A program made the position numbers and the translations under genes. From assembly GCF_000420085.1 (NCBI RefSeq), contig NZ_ATUG01000003.1, positions 1,054,001 through 1,118,000 on the forward strand: DNA of 64,000 bases, written 5' to 3'. This DNA comes from Desulfospira joergensenii DSM 10085. Its GTDB lineage: Bacteria; Desulfobacterota; Desulfobacteria; Desulfobacterales; Desulfobacteraceae. The notes beneath the pieces were generated by a model, which did not search any database, was not told where the DNA came from, and saw nothing but the letters and a program-made list of their open reading frames with translations. Of the stretch, positions 26,018-34,613 are shown in pieces (the stretch's first letter is position 1; the number at the start of each line of letters is the position of its first letter).

Positions 26018-27070
26018 TTATTTTTCTCCGGTTACGGCCACGGGCTGTCCCGGCTGCACCCGTTCATTCCCGTCCACGATCATCGGCATTCCCTCTTTAA
26101 AATGGGCATCGTCCGCACCGATCCGGTCCCCCAGAAAGGCCACGATGTTTACCGGAAGGATTGCGGCTTTTTCATCCCGGATGGTATACACCATGTTTTT
26201 CCCCTTTACATTGACCAGGGCATCCCTGGGGATCAAGGCCAGGTTCTGCCGGATCCCCGTGGGTATCTGCACGGTTGCCGACATATTCTCGGCGACCTTG
26301 TCCTGCATGGGAATCCTGATCTTTATAAAGATATTTTTTGTCTTTGCGTCGGCTTCAGGTGCCAGGTTTTCCACGACTCCCTCCAGTTCACGGGCATAGG
26401 CGTTGATGGTCACGGGAAGGGTCTGGCCCATGGAGATGAACTGAAGCAGGGTCTCGGCCACGGGCAGCTTTACAAAAAGGTCATTGACAGACCCGATACT
26501 GACCAGGGCTTTTCCCTGGAGGACCCAGTCCCCTGTATCCACATTCTTTTCAAGGACAATCCCGTCAAAGGGGGCCTTGATCACGCTTTTTCTTTTCTGG
26601 ATCATCAACTTTTTGAGCATGGTCTGGGCAGACTGTTTTTTGAGCAGGGCCTCCTTAAGAAGAAAACCGGCGTCATCAAAGTCTTTTTCCGTGGCACCGC
26701 CTGTCTCGTAAAGGGAGTCCATGCGCTGAAAGTTCTTTTTTAAATGAAGAATTTCAAGATCTGCCTGCTCGATCCGGTTCTCCTGGAGGTCAATCTCTTT
26801 ATCCAGGATCTCCGTATCCAGAGAAACCATGGGCATCCCCTTTTCCACGCGGTCTCCGGTTCCCACCCGGATCTTTTTCACCAGGCCGGACACCTCGGAA
26901 GAGACATGGCTGATCCGTTCGTAGTAAAGAGTCCCGATAAAGGGCTGGCTGGGGGCCACTTCCTGAAAGCTAAGTTTTGAAACCCCCACCCGGGCAGCCG
27001 GCTTTTCTTGGGCCCAGACCAGTGAACCATGAACAAGAATCAAAATTAAAAGCGCGCGGACAATCCTCAT
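26018..27070 (-). CDS. RND efflux membrane-fusion protein (HlyD/AcrA type)
   Basis: A 350-residue periplasmic adaptor. The signal peptide is MRIVRALLILILVHGSLVWA. The two lipoyl halves (VSGLVKKIRVGTGDRVEKGM and KAPFDGIVLEKNVDTGDWVL) flank a coiled coil at about 85-150, followed by beta-barrel and membrane-proximal domains. It bridges the RND permease encoded immediately downstream to an outer-membrane channel, which must be supplied from elsewhere. It is divergent from the PAS kinase gene at 27228, and the 157-base gap would hold both promoters. Confidence 0.88.
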   Translation of the reverse strand: MRIVRALLILILVHGSLVWAQEKPAARVGVSKLSFQEVAPSQPFIGTLYYERISHVSSEVSGLVKKIRVGTGDRVEKGMPMVSLDTEILDKEIDLQENRIEQADLEILHLKKNFQRMDSLYETGGATEKDFDDAGFLLKEALLKKQSAQTMLKKLMIQKRKSVIKAPFDGIVLEKNVDTGDWVLQGKALVSIGSVNDLFVKLPVAETLLQFISMGQTLPVTINAYARELEGVVENLAPEADAKTKNIFIKIRIPMQDKVAENMSATVQIPTGIRQNLALIPRDALVNVKGKNMVYTIRDEKAAILPVNIVAFLGDRIGADDAHFKEGMPMIVDGNERVQPGQPVAVTGEK

Positions 27071-27227
27071 AATTCCTCTCCCCCCTTAAATGTATTCCAG
27101 CAGAGTATTTTTTGCCCGAAAAAAAGTCAAGCCATAATCATTTGCTGAGTGTAAAGGTTTGTGTTAGGATTTGAAGACATATCTTATCCGGGTTGCATGT
27201 ATCTAAAATTCAGCCAAGGGGGAAGCC

Positions 27228-29060
27228 ATGACCGATTACTCCGATAAAATACTGGATGCTCTGGATGCCTTCCAGGAAGGGATCTATATCGTCAACGATG
27301 ATTTCACCGTGGAGTACATGAACCACTATATGAAGGAACTTTTCGGCCAAGGAACCGGCGAAAAATGTCATGAGGTCCTTATCCGGTCCGACACCCCCTG
27401 TGAATGGTGCAGATACGATGAAGTGTTCAATAAAGACGAAACCCACCACAGTGAAATCTATATTCAGTCCATGGACAAACATTTTTCCGTCACCGAACTT
27501 CCGGTTCACAACCAGGACGGGACCCGGTCCAAACTCTCCATATACCGGGACATCACCCGGCGCAAGGAGCAGGAAGCCAGGTTTATTTCTTCCAGGGAAA
27601 GCTACCAGCGGCTTTTCAACCACGTGGGGTGCGGGGTCTTTATCTCCAGCAGAAAGGGACGCTTTCTGGACGTCAACCCGGCCCTGCTCAAAATCCTGGG
27701 GTATCAGAACAAGGATGAGTTCTTGTCCCTGGATTTGGCCACGGACGTCTATTTAAAACCCTCGGACCGGAAGACCTACATGGAAATCATTGAAGATAAA
27801 GGTCAGGTCATTGATTACGAAGTCAGGTGGCGCCACCGGGACGGCCGGATTCTTCATATCCTTCTCACCTCCAATGTCCGGTACGACACCCATGGAGACA
27901 TCCTAGGGTATGAAGGGATCGTAGTGGACCAGACCCGGAGAAAGGAACATGCCAATATGATCAAAGAGGCCCATGACTTCCTTGACCGGATCATCTCCTC
28001 CTCACCCAACGCCATCATGACCATGGATATGAACGGCATCATTAAATTATGGAACCAGGGGGCAGAGGAAATCTTCGGATACACCGCCGAACAGGTAATG
28101 GATAAAATGGGCATCCATGAGATCTTTTCCAAGGAATTGTCCAAAACATTGATGAATATGGTAAGGGATGAAAAATTCGGGGGGCGGGGCCGGCTTAAAT
28201 CCTATCCCCTGAATTTCAAAAGACAGGACGGCGACCTTGTGGAGGGCAGCCTGTCCGCCGGGCTTATCTACGATGATGAAGGCCGAGAACTGGCAACGGT
28301 GGCCACTGTTGTGGACCTGAAAGAGAGGCTGGAAATGGAAAGGGAACTTTCCGAGGCCAGGCAGCATCTTCTCCAGTCGGAAAAACTGGCCGCCATGGGG
28401 CGGCTCACCTCCCAGATCGCCCATGAACTGAACAATCCCCTTTTCGGAATCATGAACACCCTGGAGCTGATGAAGACCGAGATCTCCCCCCAGAACAAGA
28501 GAAGAAAGCTCCTGGATATGTCTTTGTCGGAAACCATGCGCCTGGCGGACATGCTCAAAAAAATGCTTTCCTTTTCCAAGCCGGATGAGGAAAAACGGTC
28601 GGAAATCGATATCAACGTGATCCTGGACGAACTCATGCTTCTCTATGAAAAACGCTTCCGGGAGAATTCAGTCAAGGTAAGCCTGGACCTGGACAAGAAT
28701 CCGGGCACCATAATGGCCTCCAGGGATCAGCTCCGCCAGGTATTCATCAATATGTTCTCCAATGCCATGTATGCCATGCCCGAAGGCGGGAACCTTGAGA
28801 TCTCAACCCGGGGCAACGGATCCATGCTCCACATCGTTGTCAAGGATACAGGCACGGGCATTGCCCCGGAAAACATTGAAAAGGTGTTTGACTCCTTTTT
28901 CACCACAAAAAAAGAAAGCGTCCAGGGCGTGGGCCTGGGGCTTTCCGTCTGTTACGGATTCATCAAGGACCATGGCGGAGACATCCAGGTGGAATCCCGG
29001 GAAGGGGAATGGACCCGGTTTACCATCAAGCTTCCCCTGATGGAAAAATCCGGAGAGTAA
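27228..29060 (+). CDS. Cytoplasmic multi-PAS sensor histidine kinase
   Basis: A 610-residue soluble kinase with no TM segments. It has three PAS domains: about 5-115 (with a CEWC cysteine pair near residue 63), about 120-245 and about 250-375. The HisKA domain has phospho-acceptor His399 in SQIAHELNNPLFGI. A HATPase domain follows, with MFSNAMYAMPEGG and GVGLGLSVCYGFIKDHGG. PAS sensing of redox, oxygen or a cytoplasmic ligand is possible; the CxxC in the first PAS could be redox-active. No response regulator is adjacent. It faces an RND efflux operon divergently and might control it. Confidence 0.85.
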   Translation: MTDYSDKILDALDAFQEGIYIVNDDFTVEYMNHYMKELFGQGTGEKCHEVLIRSDTPCEWCRYDEVFNKDETHHSEIYIQSMDKHFSVTELPVHNQDGTRSKLSIYRDITRRKEQEARFISSRESYQRLFNHVGCGVFISSRKGRFLDVNPALLKILGYQNKDEFLSLDLATDVYLKPSDRKTYMEIIEDKGQVIDYEVRWRHRDGRILHILLTSNVRYDTHGDILGYEGIVVDQTRRKEHANMIKEAHDFLDRIISSSPNAIMTMDMNGIIKLWNQGAEEIFGYTAEQVMDKMGIHEIFSKELSKTLMNMVRDEKFGGRGRLKSYPLNFKRQDGDLVEGSLSAGLIYDDEGRELATVATVVDLKERLEMERELSEARQHLLQSEKLAAMGRLTSQIAHELNNPLFGIMNTLELMKTEISPQNKRRKLLDMSLSETMRLADMLKKMLSFSKPDEEKRSEIDINVILDELMLLYEKRFRENSVKVSLDLDKNPGTIMASRDQLRQVFINMFSNAMYAMPEGGNLEISTRGNGSMLHIVVKDTGTGIAPENIEKVFDSFFTTKKESVQGVGLGLSVCYGFIKDHGGDIQVESREGEWTRFTIKLPLMEKSGE

Positions 29061-29217
29061 AGGCGCAGGGGACCGGTCCTGTTTGCCTTGCCCCTTCCCG
29101 TATCCCCGGGACATGGGGGCCTGATCCGAAAATTCTCTTGGAAAGACCTTCCTTTTTTTGTTTATTCGCCGCTTATTTTCCGATACAATCCGGTTCGTCT
29201 TAAAAAGGAGAAGATTT

Positions 29218-30417
29218 ATGGCTGAAAGACTCAGATTTAACCGAATGGAACTGGCCGGATCCCTGGGAGACCTGGGAACCCTGCTGCCCATCTCCATTGC
29301 CATGGTTCTGGTCAACGGTCTGAATCCCGTGGGGCTGTTTTTCAGCATCGGGCTGTTCTATATATTTACCGGACTCTACTTCGGGATTACAGTCCCGGTT
29401 CAGCCCATGAAGGTTATCGGCGCCTATGCCGTTGCCGCATCCCTGTCCCCTTCCCAGATCCTTGCCTCTTCCCTTTTAATGGCCTTTTTTCTTTTGCTGG
29501 CCGGGATGACCGGGGCCATAGATCTTATTAAAAAACTGACCCCCAGGGCTGTGATCCGGGGGGTTCAGTTATCCACCGGTGCCCTGCTCATGTCCGGCGG
29601 GATAAAATTCATCATGGGAACATCCAAATTCCAGGAGCTTCACCAGGCTGCCGAGCCCTACCTGACCGTGCAGTCCCTGGGCCCGGTTCCCATCGGCATC
29701 CTGATCGGAACCCTGGGAGGATTGGCCACTCTGCTGCTGTTGGACAATAAAAAACTGCCCGCAGGCCTGGCCGTGATCCTGGGGGGCCTGGCAGCCGGTT
29801 GGATCCTGGGGGCCCGGCTGGAACTGCCGGAAAACGGCCCCATGATCCATCTTCCTGAAATCTTCCCCCTTCCCTTTCCCGGGAAAGTGGATTTCTCCTT
29901 TGCCCTGTTCGCCCTGGTCCTGCCCCAGGTTCCCATGACCCTGGGCAACGCGGCCCTGGCCTATACGGATCTGTCCAGAGAATATTTCAAGGAAAACTCC
30001 TCAAAGGTATCCAACCGCAGGGTCTGCATCTCCATGGCCCTGGGCAATATATTGAGCTTTGTCCTTGGGGGGATGCCCATGTGCCACGGCGCCGGCGGCC
30101 TGGCTGCCCATTACCGGTTCGGGGCCCGCACGGCCGGATCCAATCTCATGATCGGTCTGGTATTCCTGGGCCTGACCCTGGGCCTGGGAGACGGTATCCT
30201 CTCTTTTTTCAATCTGCTGCCCATGTCAATCCTGGGGATTCTGCTTGTATTTGCCGGTGCCCAGCTGGCATTGGCCGTCATGGACCTGGAAACCCGCAAG
30301 GAATTTTTTGTTGCGGCCCTGATTCTGGGCATTACACTGGCATCCAATCTGGCCGTCGGATTCATCACCGGCATGGTCGTTGCGCAGCTTCTGAAATGGA
30401 AGAAACTATCGGTGTGA
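29218..30417 (+). CDS. MOT1-type molybdate (or sulfate) transporter
   Basis: A 399-residue polytopic membrane protein with about 10-12 TM segments. MOT1-family marks are LAGSLGDLGTLLPISIAMVL at the N-terminus, FGITVPVQPMKVIGAYAVAA, and the second repeat motif PMCHGAGGLAAHYRFGARTA. Plant and algal homologues import molybdate with high affinity. AAGGAG precedes the ATG at 29218; a longer in-frame start at 29158 is not supported. Molybdate or tungstate supply would suit the AOR and other molybdopterin enzymes of such an organism. That link is inference. Confidence 0.78.
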   Translation: MAERLRFNRMELAGSLGDLGTLLPISIAMVLVNGLNPVGLFFSIGLFYIFTGLYFGITVPVQPMKVIGAYAVAASLSPSQILASSLLMAFFLLLAGMTGAIDLIKKLTPRAVIRGVQLSTGALLMSGGIKFIMGTSKFQELHQAAEPYLTVQSLGPVPIGILIGTLGGLATLLLLDNKKLPAGLAVILGGLAAGWILGARLELPENGPMIHLPEIFPLPFPGKVDFSFALFALVLPQVPMTLGNAALAYTDLSREYFKENSSKVSNRRVCISMALGNILSFVLGGMPMCHGAGGLAAHYRFGARTAGSNLMIGLVFLGLTLGLGDGILSFFNLLPMSILGILLVFAGAQLALAVMDLETRKEFFVAALILGITLASNLAVGFITGMVVAQLLKWKKLSV

Positions 30418-30449
30418 TCCATTGAAAATAAATAAAAAAGGAGGAGATC

Positions 30450-30716
30450 ATGGCGGTTGGCTGGGCCGGTGACGGTGCCGTACAGGAACAGATCGATGCG
30501 GGAATTGAAGACGAAATCAAACGGGCCAGGAGCCGCCTGTCCCGGGGGAAAAGTCTGACCCATTGCCGGGAATGCGGAGAGCCGATCCCCCCTGCCCGGC
30601 AAAAAGCGGTTCCCGGCGTGCAATTGTGCATTGACTGCCAGACTGAACTCGAAGAAGGACAGGGCTCTTTTACCGGCTTTAACCGAAGGGGCAGCAAGGA
30701 CAGTCAGTTAAAATAA
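30450..30716 (+). CDS. DksA/TraR-family zinc-finger protein (YbiI-like)
   Basis: An 88-residue protein: an acidic N-terminal helix (MAVGWAGDGAVQEQIDAGIE) and a four-cysteine zinc finger CRECGEPIPPARQKAVPGVQ with the second CxxC pair in LCIDCQ. It lacks the long coiled coil of DksA, so it belongs to the short group whose action on RNA polymerase is less certain. GGAGGAGA precedes the ATG. It lies 32 bases after the transporter gene and 114 bases before the ribosome hibernation gene. Confidence 0.85.
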   Translation: MAVGWAGDGAVQEQIDAGIEDEIKRARSRLSRGKSLTHCRECGEPIPPARQKAVPGVQLCIDCQTELEEGQGSFTGFNRRGSKDSQLK

Positions 30717-30830
30717 GCCGGCCTTCCTTTAAAAGCCGTTTGGATCAAAATAAATCAAGCGGGTCCGTTGATACGGCCGAATGGATATGGTAGGATTAAA
30801 TCAGCGTTTTACCTTTTTCAGGAGGTTTCT

Positions 30831-31175
30831 ATGCAGATATCCATTACCCACAAAAACCTTGACTCTTCAGATGCTGTAAAGGCACACATCCATGAGAAAT
30901 TCGAAAAACTGGATAAGATGCTCGATTATCCGGCCGATGCCCATATCGTCTTATCGGCCGAAAAATTGAGACATATCGCCGACGTCAACCTCTTCTGTGA
31001 TAAAATTAAAATTCACGCCCGGGAGGAGACGGAAAACAATCTATATTCAGCCATTGACGCCCTTGCAGACAAAGTCCGGCTGCAGATCAGAAAATACAAG
31101 GACAAACAGCGCCGCCATCTCTCCGGCGGCAAAGAAAGCATAAAAGCCGGCGATATAGCAACAGAATCCTTTTAA
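30831..31175 (+). CDS. hpf: Ribosome hibernation promoting factor, short form (HPF/RaiA)
   Basis: A 114-residue ribosome-associated protein. The family fold is visible as MQISITHKNLDSSDAVKAHI, EKFEKLDKML, VLSAEKLRHIADVNL and AREETENNLYSAIDALADKV followed by a basic RKYKDKQRRH stretch. It binds the 30S decoding region and idles ribosomes under stress. The long-form C-terminal dimerisation domain is absent. TCAGGAGG lies 5 bases before the ATG at 30831. The usual rpoN neighbour is not present here. Confidence 0.9.
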   Translation: MQISITHKNLDSSDAVKAHIHEKFEKLDKMLDYPADAHIVLSAEKLRHIADVNLFCDKIKIHAREETENNLYSAIDALADKVRLQIRKYKDKQRRHLSGGKESIKAGDIATESF

Positions 31176-31210
31176 GATTATAGGAAGGGAAAATATCCCG
31201 ACGATTTCCC

Positions 31211-31243
31211 TTTGCAGGGGCGATATCCCATCGCCCCTGCAAA
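31211..31243. terminator. Strong inverted repeat between convergent genes, probable bidirectional terminator
   Basis: TTTGCAGGGGCGAT (31211-31224) pairs perfectly with ATCGCCCCTGCAAA (31230-31243) around a five-base loop. The 14-bp GC-rich stem lies between hpf (plus) and the DUF488 gene (minus), whose stop is only a few bases away. There is no long T-run, so Rho-independent action is likely but not certain. Confidence 0.55.
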
Positions 31244-31248
31244 GAGAT

Positions 31249-31653
31249 TCATGCGCCCTTGTCATCCTGTTTGATTTTACCCCCCTTTTCCTGGAGAAGT
31301 TTCTGCAGGACAGACCGGTGGCAGCGTTCCGGATTCGTACAATAGCACCCCACCGAAAAATTGCTCTCCCGGGACATGGCCGCCAGCAGTTCGATGACCC
31401 GTAAATTCTCAGGCCGGACCATTTCCTTTCTATACTCTTTTTCAAAGGCCAGCCACTCTTTTTCGGTTTTCACACTCCTGCCCATTTTCATGGTATCAGG
31501 GCTGGGGGACAGGTTGGGCAGCCATACATCATAATAATTTTTCGATGCAAAATCTTTTTTCGGTACCCCCCGGGGCGGACGACGGACGGTTCCAATGCGG
31601 ATTCCCTCATCTTTTGCCCTGTCACTGCCAAGCCTGACCACACGTATACTCAT
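31249..31653 (-). CDS. DUF488 family protein
   Basis: A 134-residue protein with the DUF488 marks VRRPPRGVPKKDFASKNYYD, WLPNLSPSP and the C-terminal VGCYCTNPERCHRSVLQKLL, which contains the family's CxC and CHR residues. The function is not established. Its start overlaps the stop of the acetyltransferase gene (ATGA), and the ribosome binding site GGAGG lies inside that gene, so the two are co-translated. Confidence 0.82.
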   Translation of the reverse strand: MSIRVVRLGSDRAKDEGIRIGTVRRPPRGVPKKDFASKNYYDVWLPNLSPSPDTMKMGRSVKTEKEWLAFEKEYRKEMVRPENLRVIELLAAMSRESNFSVGCYCTNPERCHRSVLQKLLQEKGGKIKQDDKGA

Positions 31654-32213
31654 TTATTCCTCCCATTGGATTCTGCCGGATCCAATTTCAGGCGGAACCC
31701 GAAAACCGATAATTGCCCCTGGATGAAATCCAGATCCGGTGACCGGGAAAATCCCATACGCTCGTACATCTTCCAGGCAACTTTCATGGAGTCCGTTGTG
31801 TGCAGGATTACACCCCGACGGCCTATTTGGGCCGCTCTTTGAATACAGGCCCCGGTCAATGCCCTGCCCACACCGATATTTCTTGCTCCCGGTCTGACCG
31901 CCAGCAGCCGGATACCCGAATAGTCCGTATTTTCACCGGCACTTCCCCCGGAATGATAATATGCCATATTTCCGACAAATGTAACCCCTCCCAGAAGGTC
32001 ATTACCAGGTGAAACGGCAACAAAGATGAGGATACCCGGCAGGGCAGCCCGTCCTTCCACATCCTGGATCATGGAGTAGTAATCCGGCTGTTCCGCAAGG
32101 CCAGGCATACCCGGCAATTCCTCATATGCCCTTGCCGTCATCCGTCCCAGATCCTCATACTCTCCGGGTCCGGCCAAACGAATTTCGTAATTTTTTAATG
32201 ATTTTTTTTTCAT
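31650..32213 (-). CDS. GNAT-family N-acetyltransferase
   Basis: A roughly 187-residue acetyltransferase. The acetyl-CoA site is visible as IRLLAVRPGARNIGVGRALT (the Q/RxxGxG/A pattern as RNIGVG), followed by AAQIGRRGVILHTTDSMKVA and the typical YERMGFSRSPDLDF. The start at 32213 (MKKKSLKNYEIRL) is chosen because AGAAAGGG precedes it at a suitable distance; a longer frame to 32303 is open but lacks family sequence. The acceptor is unknown. It is followed by DUF488 in one operon. Confidence 0.8.
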   Translation of the reverse strand: MKKKSLKNYEIRLAGPGEYEDLGRMTARAYEELPGMPGLAEQPDYYSMIQDVEGRAALPGILIFVAVSPGNDLLGGVTFVGNMAYYHSGGSAGENTDYSGIRLLAVRPGARNIGVGRALTGACIQRAAQIGRRGVILHTTDSMKVAWKMYERMGFSRSPDLDFIQGQLSVFGFRLKLDPAESNGRNK

Positions 32214-32331
32214 TCGCATCCCTTTCTGATAAAAATTTAGAAGATCTATTATCAGATCATTCCCGGGATGTAAGTAACCTGGGTCACAGAGGAAAAAAAT
32301 CAAGGTTCAGTCCCCCGGGGAGAAGGAAGGG

Positions 32332-33003
32332 TTACTCTTCAAAAACCTCCTGCAATGCAGATTCATTGAGAATCACAATCTTTTCCCGCCCCAATTGGAT
32401 CAGGCCGGCATCTGAAAAACTGTTTAACAGTCTCGTAATCATTTCCCGGACCGTTCCCAGCTCATCGGCCAGTTCCTGGTGGGAAACCTTTAAATGGTTC
32501 TTCTGCCGGATCAGCAGAGCGGCCAGACGCCGGTCCAGTTTTTGAAAAGCCACCTCTTCCACCAGCTGCATCAACTCCAGAATCCGTCTTGAGATGGATG
32601 AAAAAACAAACTCGCGGAAGGCCTTTGTCCTCAGCGATTGATGAAAGTCCTGGGCAGTCATCATCACAAGTTCCGTATCCTCTTTTACCAGTCCGGAAGC
32701 ATTGTATGGGGCATGTCCGAGCAGGCACCCGGCAGTAACCACACAGACATCCCCGGCAGAGACCTTATACAGGGAAAGTTCCCTCCCGTTCACAGATCTC
32801 TTAAAGACGCGCAGGGTTCCGGATAGAACAAATGGAAAACCATTACAGGGGTTGAGTTCGTCAAAAATCTTTGTCCCGGCCGCAAGACGGGTCAGTCCTG
32901 CCCGGGAGAGCATCCCGGCTGCCAATTCCGGATCCATACCCGAGAACACAGGGTAGCTTTGGAACAACCTTTTTTTCTGGTCTTTGGTCATTATCATGCC
33001 CAT
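32332..33003 (-). CDS. Crp/Fnr-family transcriptional regulator
   Basis: A 223-residue regulator: a cyclic-nucleotide-binding-type beta-barrel (LSRAGLTRLAAGTKIFDELN, NGFPFVLSGTLRVFKRSVNG, LYKVSAGDVCVVTAGCLLG), the dimerisation helix, and a C-terminal winged helix (KVSHQELADELGTVREMITR LLNSF). The N-terminal FNR cysteine cluster is absent; Cys53, Cys88 and Cys94 are scattered, so oxygen sensing by an FeS centre is not supported. The HTH resembles FNR/HcpR-like members. The effector is unknown. No clear ribosome binding site marks the start. Confidence 0.85.
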   Translation of the reverse strand: MGMIMTKDQKKRLFQSYPVFSGMDPELAAGMLSRAGLTRLAAGTKIFDELNPCNGFPFVLSGTLRVFKRSVNGRELSLYKVSAGDVCVVTAGCLLGHAPYNASGLVKEDTELVMMTAQDFHQSLRTKAFREFVFSSISRRILELMQLVEEVAFQKLDRRLAALLIRQKNHLKVSHQELADELGTVREMITRLLNSFSDAGLIQLGREKIVILNESALQEVFEE

Positions 33004-33087
33004 GTTTTAAGGATTTCCCATTTTGGAAAAACCTTTATCACAGCCTTGGCCCCGCCGACAAGCCAAAGATCTCACGCCGGCCCCATG

Positions 33088-34320
33088 TCAATTGGATGGT
33101 CCTGTTTTCACCCGGGAATGATCGGCCCAGGCCATGGCCGCGGCTGTGAGGAGACCCAGGATGACGAATCCCCAGGCCAGGGGAAGTGTACTGCCGTTGT
33201 AAGCCCGGCCGATGATCATGGACAGGGGGGATGAAATCAGACTGGTCAGTGAGCCGATAACGGCGGCCCCTATCCCGGCAATATGGCCCAGGGGCTCCAT
33301 GGCTATGGAATTCTGATTCCCAAAGAGGATCCCGAGGCAGAAAAAAGAGAGGGAAAAACAGACCATGAACAGCCACGGGGAAGAAGGTTCCCCCATTTTA
33401 AGGACCGCCGCCAGATAAAAGATCATCAAGAGGATAAAGACCAGCACTGCCCGGTAGGACAAGGCACGCATGCCGAATTTCATCACGATCCGGGAATTGA
33501 CCAGGGATGCCCCTCCGATACAGAGAGCCAGAAAAGCCATGTACAGGGGAAATTCCCGGCCCAGGCCAAATACCTCCTGGTAAATCTGCTGGGCGCAGTT
33601 CAGATATGTCAGGAGCACGCCGAGCATAAAGGCGGAGGCCAGGGTGTACCCCAGGGAGAGCCGGTTTGAGCATACCTCCTTGAGCCCCTTTAGGATGCGG
33701 ACGGCTGAAAAGGGAATCCGATGCTGCCTGGGAAGGGTTTCCGGCTGGCGGATGGTAAACCAGGTAAGGGCGACAATCCCCTGGATCATCAGGACCCCGA
33801 AAATGGCCCGCCAGTTTCCCCGGAGCAGAATGGCCTGTCCCAGGGAGGGGGCCATGGCAGGAATAAATATAAATACCGCCATCACGGCGGACATGATCCG
33901 GGCCATGGCCCGGCCGTGATACTGATCCCGGATCAGGGCAATGATGGCTGTTCGGGGACCTGCAGCACCCAGTCCCTGGATAAGTCTTCCGGCCAGCATG
34001 ATTTCAAACCGGCTTGAAAAGATGGACAGCAGGCAGCCCAGGGCAAATATCACGAATCCGGTAAAAATTACGGGTTTGCGGCCGAAACTATCCGACAGAG
34101 GGCCGAAAAAGATCTGCCCGAGCCCCATGCCGAAGATCAATAGGGAGACAACAAGCTGGACATCATTGGGGCGGGCCACATGGAGATCCCTGCCCATCTG
34201 GGGCAGGGCCGGCAGCATCATGTCGATGGACAGGGCCGTAATGGAGATCATCACCGCCATCAGGGCAATGAATTCCTTATATCCCGGACCTGTTTTTGTT
34301 ACCTGTACGCTTGTTTCCAT
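33088..34320 (-). CDS. Bcr/CflA-type MFS multidrug exporter
   Basis: A 410-residue, 12-TM major facilitator. The DHA1 Bcr/CflA marks are MISITALSIDMMLPALPQMG, VQLVVSLLIFGMGLGQIFFG followed by PLSDSFGRKPVIFTG, and GRLIQGLGAAGPRTAIIALI RDQY. Proton-driven export of drugs or metabolites is the family role. It stands alone between the Crp/Fnr gene and the hydroxyacid locus. The substrate is unknown. Confidence 0.87.
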   Translation of the reverse strand: METSVQVTKTGPGYKEFIALMAVMISITALSIDMMLPALPQMGRDLHVARPNDVQLVVSLLIFGMGLGQIFFGPLSDSFGRKPVIFTGFVIFALGCLLSIFSSRFEIMLAGRLIQGLGAAGPRTAIIALIRDQYHGRAMARIMSAVMAVFIFIPAMAPSLGQAILLRGNWRAIFGVLMIQGIVALTWFTIRQPETLPRQHRIPFSAVRILKGLKEVCSNRLSLGYTLASAFMLGVLLTYLNCAQQIYQEVFGLGREFPLYMAFLALCIGGASLVNSRIVMKFGMRALSYRAVLVFILLMIFYLAAVLKMGEPSSPWLFMVCFSLSFFCLGILFGNQNSIAMEPLGHIAGIGAAVIGSLTSLISSPLSMIIGRAYNGSTLPLAWGFVILGLLTAAAMAWADHSRVKTGPSN

Positions 34321-34497
34321 GGGTTGATTATGTCCGCCGCCAGTCCATCAAAGGGTTAGTCAAAACTCCAAAAGGAGCTTTTACAAGTTTAAACGGATGC
34401 ATGCAAGTAAAAAACAGCCCTGGGATTTCAGGTTTTGCCGCTCCAACAGGAAATCTCCCAGGCTCATCAGGTAAATATACAAGATTTCTTTTAAAAT

Positions 34498-34517
34498 CCG
34501 GATCAGCTTTGATCCGG
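34498..34517 (-). terminator. Probable terminator of the larA-like/tct operon
   Basis: CCGGATCA (34498-34505), a four-base loop and TGATCCGG (34510-34517) form an 8-bp perfect stem. Read on the minus strand the stem is followed by ATTTTAAAAG, a weak T-run. It lies about 100 bases behind the stop of the LarA-like gene. The remainder of 34321-34613 shows no gene. Confidence 0.45.
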
Positions 34518-34613
34518 GTTCCGACCCCATGAATTATCCTCGGTAATTTTCAGTGCAGGGGACGTAACCGGATGTCTGGAAGAACCAGGGGAGGATCAAT
34601 ATTGAAAAAAAGA